From Virgibacillus salarius (GTDB lineage: Bacteria; Bacillota; Bacilli; Bacillales; Amphibacillaceae): a stretch of 64,000 bases of DNA. The translations under genes were made by a program, and so were the position numbers. The stretch is taken from the NCBI RefSeq assembly GCF_039521925.1, contig NZ_BAAACY010000148.1:10782-74781 (forward strand), given 5' to 3'. A model generated the notes under the pieces. The model saw only the letters and a program-made list of their open reading frames with translations, did not search any database and was not told where the DNA came from. This document shows positions 53,718 to 61,038 of the stretch, piece by piece. Within the stretch, counting starts at the first letter, position 1. Every line of letters starts with the position of its first letter.

Positions 53718-54638
53718 GTGACTATTTATCTGGATGCTGTTTGGGCATTAAATTTTTTATTAGATATCATGCTTTTAATGCTCACACAAGCTTTAGCAAG
53801 AGATAGTACACGGATTATCCGCATAGTAATTGGGGGATTTGTTGCATCTTTACTCGTTCCTATCTCTCTCTATTTTCCTGATACTTTTTTTACCAGTGTA
53901 ATAGGAAAACTCTTGTTCTCGTGCTTCATTATCTTAACTACATTTGGTTATCATAATTTTTACCGTTGGATAAAATTATTGCTGCTATTTTATTTTATTA
54001 CCTTCTCTATTGGAGGTGGATTAATAGGTATTCACTATTTATTTCAGCGTCCATTTGGTTTAGACAGCAATGGATTTCTGACCTTTAACAGCGGCTTTGG
54101 AGATCCAGTAAGCTGGCTATTTGTTGTAATCGGGTTTCCATTGGTTTGGGTATTTACAAAATCCCGTATGGACAAGCATGCTGCAGAAAAAATACGCTAT
54201 GATCAATTGTGCCCAGTAACTATACAAATTAAGGGAAAGAGCTATTCTACTACAGGGTACATTGATAGTGGTAATCAATTAATCGATCCGCTTACAAAAA
54301 AACCGGTAATCTTATGCGACGAACTTTTCTTGAAGAATTGGTTTACGGAAGAAGAATGGAAACGAGTTCGTAAGTGCAGTGAATCACTAGATTTGGATAG
54401 TTTGCCAACGGAGTGGGAGAAATATTTGCAGTTAGTACCTTATCAAGGTGTTCAAGGTAATAGTACATTTCTCTTTACGATTCGACCAGATACATTAGTT
54501 ATCTATTATGGTGAACAAAAGATTGTAACGAGTAAAGTATTGGTAGGGCTTCAGTTTTCCAATCTAACAAAAGATGAAAGCTATCATTGTTTATTACATC
54601 CACAAATTATAAAATTAGCGACAATTCATTCTGCATAA
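53718..54638 (+). CDS. spoIIGA: Pro-SigE processing protease SpoIIGA
   Basis: The 306-residue membrane aspartic protease cleaves the pro-sequence of SigE in the mother cell after the SpoIIR signal. It has five N-terminal membrane helices (about residues 1-150), then a soluble domain with YIDSGNQLIDPLTKKPVI, where DSG is the catalytic Asp motif (near residue 183). Start is GTG at 53718, giving MTIYLDAVWALNFLLD as in relatives; earlier codons in the frame lack support, and AAGGAAGG lies just upstream. sigE follows 13 bases later. Confidence 0.93.
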   Translation: MTIYLDAVWALNFLLDIMLLMLTQALARDSTRIIRIVIGGFVASLLVPISLYFPDTFFTSVIGKLLFSCFIILTTFGYHNFYRWIKLLLLFYFITFSIGGGLIGIHYLFQRPFGLDSNGFLTFNSGFGDPVSWLFVVIGFPLVWVFTKSRMDKHAAEKIRYDQLCPVTIQIKGKSYSTTGYIDSGNQLIDPLTKKPVILCDELFLKNWFTEEEWKRVRKCSESLDLDSLPTEWEKYLQLVPYQGVQGNSTFLFTIRPDTLVIYYGEQKIVTSKVLVGLQFSNLTKDESYHCLLHPQIIKLATIHSA

Positions 54639-54651
54639 AGGAGAGATTGCT

Positions 54652-55371
54652 TTGAGATCAACAAAATTACGCCTTCGTTTATGGTGGTACAAAATTTTAA
54701 TTAAATTAGGACTCAAATCAGATGAAATATATTATATTGGTGGGAGTGAAGCTTTACCACCACCACTTTCTAAGCAAGAAGAACAGGAATTATTAGTCTT
54801 ACTTCCAAAGGGAGATAAATCCGCCAGAGCCATTTTAATCGAACGAAATTTACGATTGGTTGTTTATATTGCTCGTAAATTTGAAAACACAGGAATAAAT
54901 ATTGAAGATTTAATTAGTATTGGAACAATCGGACTTATTAAAGCGGTGAATACCTTTAATCCTGAGAAAAAAATTAAACTTGCCACATATGCATCTCGTT
55001 GTATAGAAAATGAAATTTTAATGTATTTAAGAAGAAATAATAAGCTTAAATCAGAGGTATCCTTTGATGAACCGCTAAATATCGATTGGGATGGAAATGA
55101 GTTACTACTCTCTGATGTTTTAGGAACAGATGAAGATATAATTACAAGAAATCTAGAGTCCAGCGTTGATAAAAGCTTATTGAAGAATGCTCTGTCACAG
55201 TTAAATGCCCGTGAAAAACAAATCATGGAGCTGAGATTTGGTTTAATTGGAGAAGAAGAAAAAACACAAAAGGATGTAGCGGATATGTTAGGTATTTCTC
55301 AGTCATATATTTCCCGATTAGAGAAAAAAATTATTCGCCGATTAAAAAAAGAATTTAATAAAATGGTCTAG
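54652..55371 (+). CDS. sigE: Sporulation sigma factor SigE (mother cell, pro-form)
   Basis: The 239-residue protein directs early mother-cell genes. The amphipathic pro-sequence occupies about the first 27-29 residues (RSTKLRLRLWWYKILIKLG), ahead of the SDEIYYIGGSEALPPPL block. Region 2 (ARKFENTGINIEDLISIGTIGLIKAVNTF), 3 and 4 (QKDVADMLGISQSYISRLEKKI) are complete. Start TTG at 54652 follows AAAGGAGAG. A weak start fits tight dosage. It is co-transcribed with spoIIGA. Confidence 0.97.
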   Translation: MRSTKLRLRLWWYKILIKLGLKSDEIYYIGGSEALPPPLSKQEEQELLVLLPKGDKSARAILIERNLRLVVYIARKFENTGINIEDLISIGTIGLIKAVNTFNPEKKIKLATYASRCIENEILMYLRRNNKLKSEVSFDEPLNIDWDGNELLLSDVLGTDEDIITRNLESSVDKSLLKNALSQLNAREKQIMELRFGLIGEEEKTQKDVADMLGISQSYISRLEKKIIRRLKKEFNKMV

Positions 55372-55389
55372 CCTTGTCGCTGTAAGTAA

Positions 55390-55441
55390 AGAAGGTTTTT
55401 ATGAGTATTTCTTCATGCTAGTGTCTGCATAAAAATCTTCT
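55390..55441 (+). other. Hairpin in the sigE-sigG intergenic region
   Basis: The arms AGAAGGTTTTTATG (55390-55403) and CATAAAAATCTTCT (55428-55441) pair over 14 positions with one G-U, around a 24-base loop. There is no T run. The right arm contains the -35 box of the candidate sigG promoter. Confidence 0.7.
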
Positions 55442-55456
55442 CAGTCGGAGATACTG
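55427..55456 (+). promoter_or_regulatory. SigF/SigG-type promoter for sigG
   Basis: GCATA at 55427-55431, a 15-base spacer and GGAGATACTG at 55447-55456 match the SigF consensus (GYWTA, GGNRANANTW) at all but the last position. SigF drives sigG in the forespore of B. subtilis. Confidence 0.65.
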
Positions 55457-55495
55457 TCCATGAACAGCATCACCAACTGGGAGGGTTGAACGCAG

Positions 55496-56281
55496 ATGAC
55501 AAGACATAAGGTTGAAATATGTGGTGTTGATACATCGAAGCTACCTGTACTAAAGAATGAAGAAATGCGAGAATTATTTAAGAGAATGCAACAAGGAGAT
55601 GGAGACTTATCTGCACGGGAGGAGCTGGTTAACGGAAATCTGCGACTTGTCTTAAGTGTTATTCAACGATTTAATAATCGTGGAGAATACGTTGATGACT
55701 TGTTTCAGGTTGGCTGCATCGGATTAATGAAATCCATAGATAATTTTGATTTATCCCATAATGTGAGGTTTTCTACCTATGCTGTTCCTATGATCATTGG
55801 GGAAATCAGAAGATACTTGCGAGATAATAATCCAATTAGAGTTTCTAGATCATTACGCGATATTGCTTATAAAGCACTACAAGTAAGAGAAAAATTAATC
55901 AACAAAACATCAAAGGAACCAACCCCAATGGAAATTGCAGAAGAAATGGGTATTCCCCATTCAGATATTGTTTTTGCATTGGATGCTATACAGGATCCGG
56001 TTTCCTTATTCGAACCAATTTACAATGATGGCGGTGATCCGATCTATGTAATGGATCAAATAAGTGATGATAAGGATAAGGATTCTACCTGGCTTGATAA
56101 ATTATCTTTAAAAGAGGGGATGCATCAATTAAACGATCGTGAAAAAATGATACTAAACAAACGATTCTTCCAAGGAAAAACACAGATGGAAGTTGCAGAT
56201 GAAATTGGAATTTCCCAGGCGCAGGTTTCTCGTTTGGAAAAAGCAGCGATTAAACAAATGAATAAACAGATGTTTGAATAA
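55496..56281 (+). CDS. sigG: Sporulation sigma factor SigG (late forespore)
   Basis: The 261-residue protein directs late forespore genes. It starts MTRHKVEICGVDTSKLPVLKNEEM; region 2 has RFNNRGEYVDDLFQVGCIGLMKSIDNFD, region 3 has SKEPTPMEIAEEMGIPHSDI, region 4 has MEVADEIGISQAQVSRLEK. No pro-sequence is present. ATG at 55496 is ten bases after GGGAGGG. B. subtilis sigG has a weak GTG start and an inhibitory leader hairpin; here the start is ATG, with a small CTGT/ACAG hairpin at about 55454-55467. Confidence 0.97.
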   Translation: MTRHKVEICGVDTSKLPVLKNEEMRELFKRMQQGDGDLSAREELVNGNLRLVLSVIQRFNNRGEYVDDLFQVGCIGLMKSIDNFDLSHNVRFSTYAVPMIIGEIRRYLRDNNPIRVSRSLRDIAYKALQVREKLINKTSKEPTPMEIAEEMGIPHSDIVFALDAIQDPVSLFEPIYNDGGDPIYVMDQISDDKDKDSTWLDKLSLKEGMHQLNDREKMILNKRFFQGKTQMEVADEIGISQAQVSRLEKAAIKQMNKQMFE

Positions 56282-56332
56282 ATGAAAGGCTATTAAGATA
56301 GTCAAGGGAAGATTACGGATCTGTTCCCTCAG

Positions 56333-56397
56333 AGTGTAGAAACGCTATAGGTGTTTCTACACTTTCAGCTTGTAGAGAATGTCTACAAGCTTTTTTA
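56333..56397 (+). terminator. Tandem terminators after sigG
   Basis: The first stem is AGTGTAGAAAC / GTTTCTACACT (11 bp) at 56333-56363. The second is AGCTTGTAGA / TCTACAAGCT (10 bp) at 56367-56391 with six T residues. Both share a TGTAGA core. Confidence 0.85.
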
Positions 56398-56409
56398 TTC
56401 TGGTAATTT

Positions 56410-56580
56410 AAGGAAATTATAAGTGTTAGCCAATCTGGATAAATATGGGCGTGTTGAGCCGCTTCCAGCTTCAGTGCCCAGGGAACGATGCGACTTCATG
56501 AATCACCCTAATCTAAGTCATCATCGGCTCACAAGCTCACAGTGATTCCTTTATCTCCGTTGACTCGCTCTAGTCGCTAC
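56410..56580 (+). repeat. R1 dispersed repeat, copy G (3' truncated)
   Basis: The copy runs from AAGGAAATTATAA to AGTCGCTAC and stops before the CGTTTCTAAT and GCGCTTGCGC end. The next 184 bases up to ymxH are unrelated and hold no gene I recognise. Confidence 0.8.
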
Positions 56581-56764
56581 GAACCTGTTTGAAGTAAACA
56601 ACGAATCTCCTGCAAATTTTGACGAGTTCGTGTCATAAGTATCTATAACTTCCAACGCAAGCATTCTTGTATAACTAATCGCAAAGATATCTTGTAAATT
56701 TATTGTTCCATGAAAGATCACAAAAGTTATGCATATATATAGAGTAAGGGTGAGGTGAATAAAA

Positions 56765-57043
56765 GTGATAAAATTATCTGAACTACAAATTAAAGAAGTA
56801 ATCATTATTGACAATGGTCGAAAACTGGGACATATCAATGACTTAGAAATTGATACAACAAATGGTAGAATTCTTGCAATTGTAATCATTCCGAGGGATA
56901 AGAAAAGTGGATTATTTGGTAAGGCAGAAGAACTTGTTATCCATTGGAATCAAATTGTTCGAATTGGATCGGATGTTATCCTCGTAAAAGATGTCGAAAA
57001 GCCGAAATTATATAATGAACCATTTATTCAGGAAAGAAAATAA
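56765..57043 (+). CDS. ymxH: YlmC/YmxH family PRC-barrel sporulation protein
   Basis: The 92-residue protein is a PRC-barrel: MIKLSELQIKEVIIIDNGRKLGHINDLEIDTTNGRILAIVIIP, then GKAEELVIHWNQIVRIGSDVILV. The family is confined to sporeformers; its role is not established. GTG/ATG choice: the codon at 56765 follows GGTGAGG. It stands between sigG and pgeF as ylmC does in B. subtilis. Confidence 0.88.
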   Translation: MIKLSELQIKEVIIIDNGRKLGHINDLEIDTTNGRILAIVIIPRDKKSGLFGKAEELVIHWNQIVRIGSDVILVKDVEKPKLYNEPFIQERK

Positions 57044-57100
57044 AAAACAGCAGATTTTGTGGTAAAATGAAACAAGCAGTGAACGTGGGAGGTAGTTAGA

Positions 57101-57910
57101 TTGTCAGAGCCCTTTATCAAGCACAATGATTCCATATTACATATCGAAAAATGGCAAAAACGAAATGAAAAATTAAAAGTTGGATTTACCACAAAACATG
57201 GTGGAGTAAGTAGGCAACCATACGCATCCTTAAATGGTGGGTTACATGTTAATGATAGTACAGAAAATGTAATAAGAAATAGAGAAATAATTGCTAATCA
57301 TGTAAGGATTCCATTAAATAATTGGGTTAGTGGAGAGCAAATCCATCAAACACGCATACATGCTGTCACTGAAAATGACAAAGGTAAAGGTGCAACCGAA
57401 TATGATACGGCAATTAAAGATACAGACGGATTAATTACAAATACTTCAGGGATTTTATGTACTGGATTTTTTGCAGATTGTGTTCCATTATTTTTCTTCG
57501 ACCCAATTACTTCTTATATTGGTATTGCACACGCAGGGTGGAAAGGTACTGTTAGTGGGATAGCTGATGATATGGTCAATACCCTAGCCAATCATGGGGT
57601 AAATGTGAGCGACTTGTTAGTGGCTATCGGCCCTTGCATAACAAAGCAGTTTTACGAAGTAGAGCAAAAGGTTATCGATAGGATTCCATTATCACATAGA
57701 CAAAGTTCAGTTCTACCAACTGGTATAAATCGATATTTACTTGATTTAAAACAATTAAATATAGATATTCTTTTACAAGCTGGGGTATTACGTAATAATA
57801 TAGATGTAACAAATTATTGCACGTTTCGAGAGAATGACTTATTTTTCTCACACCGCAGAGATCATGGGAGAACTGGTAGAATGTTAGGCTTTATTGGCTT
57901 TTCATCATGA
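57101..57910 (+). CDS. pgeF: Peptidoglycan editing factor PgeF (YlmD, laccase-like)
   Basis: The 269-residue protein belongs to the COG1496 multicopper-oxidase-like family, which in E. coli edits incorrect UDP-MurNAc-L-Ser. Seen are GFTTKHGGVSRQPYASLN near residue 29, GEQIHQTRIH near 79, CTGFFADCVPLFFFDP near 121, IGIAHAGWKGTVSGI near 141 and NYCTFRENDLFFSHRRDHGRTGRMLG near the end, supplying His/Cys metal ligands. Start TTG at 57101 is eight bases after GTGGGAGG. It is co-directional with ylmE. Confidence 0.9.
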   Translation: MSEPFIKHNDSILHIEKWQKRNEKLKVGFTTKHGGVSRQPYASLNGGLHVNDSTENVIRNREIIANHVRIPLNNWVSGEQIHQTRIHAVTENDKGKGATEYDTAIKDTDGLITNTSGILCTGFFADCVPLFFFDPITSYIGIAHAGWKGTVSGIADDMVNTLANHGVNVSDLLVAIGPCITKQFYEVEQKVIDRIPLSHRQSSVLPTGINRYLLDLKQLNIDILLQAGVLRNNIDVTNYCTFRENDLFFSHRRDHGRTGRMLGFIGFSS

Positions 57911-57937
57911 TTATACGAGGGAGGAGAATTGGAAATA

Positions 57938-58606
57938 ATGGATGTAGCACAAAATTTAACAGCAATACAGCAAAAAATAAGACAAGCATGTTTGAAGCGT
58001 AATCGAAATCTGGAGGACATCACCATAATTGGTGTGACGAAATATGTTACAATAGAGCGAACAGAGGAAACGATACTAGCTGGCATCACGAATATCGGTG
58101 AAAATCGACTTGAGGGCTTCCAAGAGAAGTATAATCTTTTAAAAGACAAAGGGACCTGGCACTTTATTGGTACACTGCAATCTAGGAAAGTAAAAGAAAT
58201 TATTAATCAAGTTGATTTTTTGCATTCGCTGGATAGATTATCGTTAGCGAAAGAAATAAATAAACGTGCAACTGATCCAGTGAACTGCTTTATTCAAGTA
58301 AATGTAAGCGGCGAAGAATCGAAACATGGTATTGATCCAGACCAAGTTATTCCATTTATAGAGGACTTAGCAAACTATCCTAACGTGTATGTAGTTGGTT
58401 TGATGACAATGGCTCCTCACATTGATGATAAAGAAAAACTACGAATGATTTTCCGTAGATTAGCTGATATAAGGTCAAACGTACAACGTGAAAATTATAC
58501 GCATGCGCCTTGTCAGTATCTTTCTATGGGCATGAGTAATGATTATGAAATAGCAATTGAAGAGGGTGCAACACATATCCGAATTGGTACAAAATTAGTA
58601 GGGTGA
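57938..58606 (+). CDS. ylmE: PLP homeostasis protein YlmE (YggS family)
   Basis: The 222-residue TIM-barrel protein binds PLP through the lysine in ITIIGVTKYVTIERTEE near residue 36. Other conserved parts are IGENRLEGFQEKY near 55, WHFIGTLQSRKVKEII near 75, QVNVSGEESKHGI near 121, and MSNDYEIAIEEGATHIRIGTKLVG at the end. Relatives maintain PLP and amino-acid balance. Start ATG at 57938 gives MDVAQNLTAI; a TTG at 57929 is too close to the GGAGGAG. sepF follows within ten bases. Confidence 0.92.
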   Translation: MDVAQNLTAIQQKIRQACLKRNRNLEDITIIGVTKYVTIERTEETILAGITNIGENRLEGFQEKYNLLKDKGTWHFIGTLQSRKVKEIINQVDFLHSLDRLSLAKEINKRATDPVNCFIQVNVSGEESKHGIDPDQVIPFIEDLANYPNVYVVGLMTMAPHIDDKEKLRMIFRRLADIRSNVQRENYTHAPCQYLSMGMSNDYEIAIEEGATHIRIGTKLVG

Positions 58607-58615
58607 GGTGACAAA

Positions 58616-59047
58616 ATGAGCTTAAAGAACAAAATTAAAAACTATTTCACAATGGAAGATGAGTATGAATATGAATATGTTGATGTTGATGAACTAGAAA
58701 ATGATCCTAGACCACAACCGAAAGATAAAAATCAAAATGTCGTTAATCTTACTAGTATGCAAAATCCAACTTCTAAAGTTGTACTATGTGAACCTAGGAC
58801 ATACAATGAAGCCCAGGAAATAGCCGACAATATCGTTAATCGCCGAGCAGTCGTTATTAATCTACAACGCGTGGACAATCATCAGGCGAAACGCATCGTC
58901 GACTTTTTAAGTGGAACAGTATATGCTGTAAATGGCGATATACAAAAGCTGGGTGCACAAACATTCCTCTGTACACCTGATAATGTCAATGTGTCTGGTA
59001 CGATTACAGACGCTTTTATGGAAGATGAATATGAAAAAGGATGGTAG
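58616..59047 (+). CDS. sepF: Cell division protein SepF
   Basis: The 143-residue protein anchors FtsZ to the membrane and shapes the septum. It has an N-terminal amphipathic helix (SLKNKIKNYFTM), an acidic linker rich in Glu and Tyr, and the C-terminal DUF552 domain with LCEPRTYNEAQEIADNIVNRRAVVINL and VDFLSGTVYAVNGDIQKLG. ATG at 58616 follows GGTGAGGTG. It lies in the ylmDEFGH unit downstream of sporulation sigma genes. Confidence 0.96.
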   Translation: MSLKNKIKNYFTMEDEYEYEYVDVDELENDPRPQPKDKNQNVVNLTSMQNPTSKVVLCEPRTYNEAQEIADNIVNRRAVVINLQRVDNHQAKRIVDFLSGTVYAVNGDIQKLGAQTFLCTPDNVNVSGTITDAFMEDEYEKGW

Positions 59048-59054
59048 TAAATAA

Positions 59055-59321
59055 ATGTTTGGACTTTATCGATTATTAGATACTGCTTTTGTTATATACA
59101 GTTATGCGTTAATTATATATATTTTTATGTCGTGGTTTCCAGGTGCAAGGGAATCTTCATTCGGACAAATATTAGCAAAAGTATGTGAACCGTATTTAGA
59201 GCAATTTCGTAAGTTTATTCCTCCGATCGGCATGATCGACCTATCACCAATCGTCGCCATTTTTGTCTTGTATTTAGCAAGAATGGGGTTATTACAATTC
59301 TTCCAGATGTTTGTTTTTTAA
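59055..59321 (+). CDS. ylmG: YggT family membrane protein YlmG
   Basis: The 88-residue protein has two long helices (about residues 8-30 and 63-86) around a polar loop, MSWFPGARESSFGQILAKVCEPYLEQFRKFIPPIGMIDLSPIVAI, which is the YggT signature. Homologues affect division or nucleoid distribution. ATG at 59055 follows AAAAGGATGG, seven bases after sepF. Confidence 0.92.
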   Translation: MFGLYRLLDTAFVIYSYALIIYIFMSWFPGARESSFGQILAKVCEPYLEQFRKFIPPIGMIDLSPIVAIFVLYLARMGLLQFFQMFVF

Positions 59322-59332
59322 AGGGTTAAACA

Positions 59333-60109
59333 ATGGAGATCTACCAGCATTTTAGGAAAGATGAGGAGCCCTTTATTGATCAGGTCATGTCATGGAAGGA
59401 ACAAGTGGAGCGATCCTTTCAGCAACGGTTAACAGATTTTCTTGACCCTCGTGAACAGCAGATCATGGACATGCTTATTGGTTCCAAAGGCGATGAAGTA
59501 AAACTAGCCTATCATGGAGGAAATCCATATGTGGAGCGGAAACGGGTAGTAATTGCCCCCTTTTATGACACAATACAAGCTGATGATTTTCAATTAACAT
59601 TATTACAAGCTAGTTATCAATCTAAATTTGTAAATGTGACACACAGCGACATAATGGGCGCATTTCTATCTTTAGGTATTAAACGAAAAAAGCTTGGAGA
59701 TATTTACGTGGACAATGGCCTGATCCAAATCGTCGTTGCAGATGAAATAGCTTCATATGTGAAGACTAATTTATTATCCATCAAAACAACAAAAATAACG
59801 TTGGAAGAAATGCCGTTATCAGAATTTAAACGGAAACAAATGAACTGGGAGGAATCAGATTGCACCGTCTCCTCCTTACGACTTGATACACTTGTTAAAG
59901 AAATCTACCGGATTTCAAGAAAAGATGCGGTATCTTACATTAATAAGTCACATGTCAAGGTGAATTTTAAAGTCATCGAAGATGTAAAGTTTCTCTTACA
60001 GGAAGGTGATCTATTATCACTAAGAGGTAAGGGAAGGAGTAAAGTGGTACAAATTAGGGGGAAAACAAAAAAAGATAAAATTAAGGTAACTACTGCAATC
60101 TTGAAATAA
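59333..60109 (+). CDS. ylmH: S4-domain RNA-binding protein YlmH
   Basis: The 258-residue protein has an N-terminal YlmH domain (HFRKDEEPFIDQVMSWKEQVE, FLDPREQQIMDMLI) and a C-terminal S4 RNA-binding fold (SSLRLDTLVKEIYRISRKDAVSYINKSHVKVNF). In B. subtilis YlmH is reported to help clear stalled nascent chains from ribosomes. ATG at 59333 follows AAGGG. It ends the ylmE-ylmH series. Confidence 0.92.
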   Translation: MEIYQHFRKDEEPFIDQVMSWKEQVERSFQQRLTDFLDPREQQIMDMLIGSKGDEVKLAYHGGNPYVERKRVVIAPFYDTIQADDFQLTLLQASYQSKFVNVTHSDIMGAFLSLGIKRKKLGDIYVDNGLIQIVVADEIASYVKTNLLSIKTTKITLEEMPLSEFKRKQMNWEESDCTVSSLRLDTLVKEIYRISRKDAVSYINKSHVKVNFKVIEDVKFLLQEGDLLSLRGKGRSKVVQIRGKTKKDKIKVTTAILK

Positions 60110-60208
60110 TTTTGTTAAATATGCAGGAATTAGCTACCTTTTGTCGAATAAAAGTGTAAGATGGGGATAGTACGTTTTGTGAAACAACTTTAATAGGAGG
60201 TGGCTGTT

Positions 60209-60712
60209 GTGCCATTATCACCATTGGATATTCATAATAAAGAATTCACTAGAAGTTTTCGCGGATATGATGAAGATGAGGTAAACGAATTTCTTGATCA
60301 GGTAATTAAAGATTATGAAATGGTTATACGTGAGAAAAAGGATTTAAAGGAGCAAGTAGATCACTTAAATGAGAAGCTTGGTCACTTTACGAATATCGAA
60401 GAAACCCTAAATAAATCAATTCTTATTGCGCAGGAAACTGCCGAAGAGCTAAAAGGCAATGCTACAAAAGAATCCAAATTAATAATTAAAGAGGCAGAAA
60501 AAAATGCTGACCGCATTATTAACGAAGCTCTAAGCAAGTCTCGTCGTATTTCAATGGATGTAGAAGAGTTAAAAAAACAGGCCAAAGTCTTTCGTACACG
60601 TTTAAAAATGTTGGTTGAAGCTCAGTTGGACATGATAGGTACTGATGATTGGGAACAGTTATTTGATGCGGAAATAGGTGAAGACCTAGAATTAGCAGAG
60701 AATGAATCATAA
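60209..60712 (+). CDS. divIVA: Septum site/polar protein DivIVA
   Basis: The 167-residue protein binds curved membrane at poles and septa and recruits MinJ and others. It begins PLSPLDIHNKEFTRSFRGYDEDEVNEFLDQVIKDYE, the conserved lipid-binding domain with the exposed Phe and Arg of RSFRGY, followed by a coiled coil (EKKDLKEQVDHLNEKLGHF) and a C-terminal tetramerisation part. Start GTG at 60209 is eight bases after AGGAGG and gives MPLSPLDIHN; a GTG at 60200 overlaps that site. Confidence 0.95.
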   Translation: MPLSPLDIHNKEFTRSFRGYDEDEVNEFLDQVIKDYEMVIREKKDLKEQVDHLNEKLGHFTNIEETLNKSILIAQETAEELKGNATKESKLIIKEAEKNADRIINEALSKSRRISMDVEELKKQAKVFRTRLKMLVEAQLDMIGTDDWEQLFDAEIGEDLELAENES

Positions 60713-60764
60713 GCCTTGACGCTAGTCGCTATTTTACATATAATTCTTACACAGAGGTCTATGA

Positions 60765-61018
60765 ATCATTAGTTGAATAAATTAAGCAAGGATAGAGCTA
60801 GTATAAAGGTGAGTTACTGAATAGCGAGTTGGGGTATGGTGGGAGCCCAACACAGTAATACTTTTAGAAAATCACTCTTGAGCTTTCATTATGAAATGAA
60901 TTAGTAATGAACGGGATCATTCACGTTACGAATTTCGAGTGAATTTGACAGTTAGTCAAATTTATAAGGGTGGTACCGCGAGTCTTCTCGTCCCTTTTGG
61001 GATAGAGGGGATTTTTTA
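60765..61018 (+). promoter_or_regulatory. T-box riboswitch controlling ileS
   Basis: A classic T-box leader: stem I with TTACTG/CAGTAA and GTTGGG/CCCAAC distal helices, a specifier loop showing ATC (Ile) at 60871-60873, the T-box AAGGGTGGTACCGCG at 60966-60980, and a terminator pairing TCTCGTCCC with GGGATAGAGG and a T run to 61018. Uncharged tRNA-Ile should bind the ATC and the UGG of the T-box to favour read-through. Confidence 0.95.
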
Positions 61019-61038
61019 ATTTAGAAGGAGGAGCATAA

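Noticed and set aside
56551..56889. Minus-strand 112-codon frame overlapping R1 copy G and ymxH
   Set aside because: It runs antisense through ymxH and starts inside that gene; no support apart from openness.
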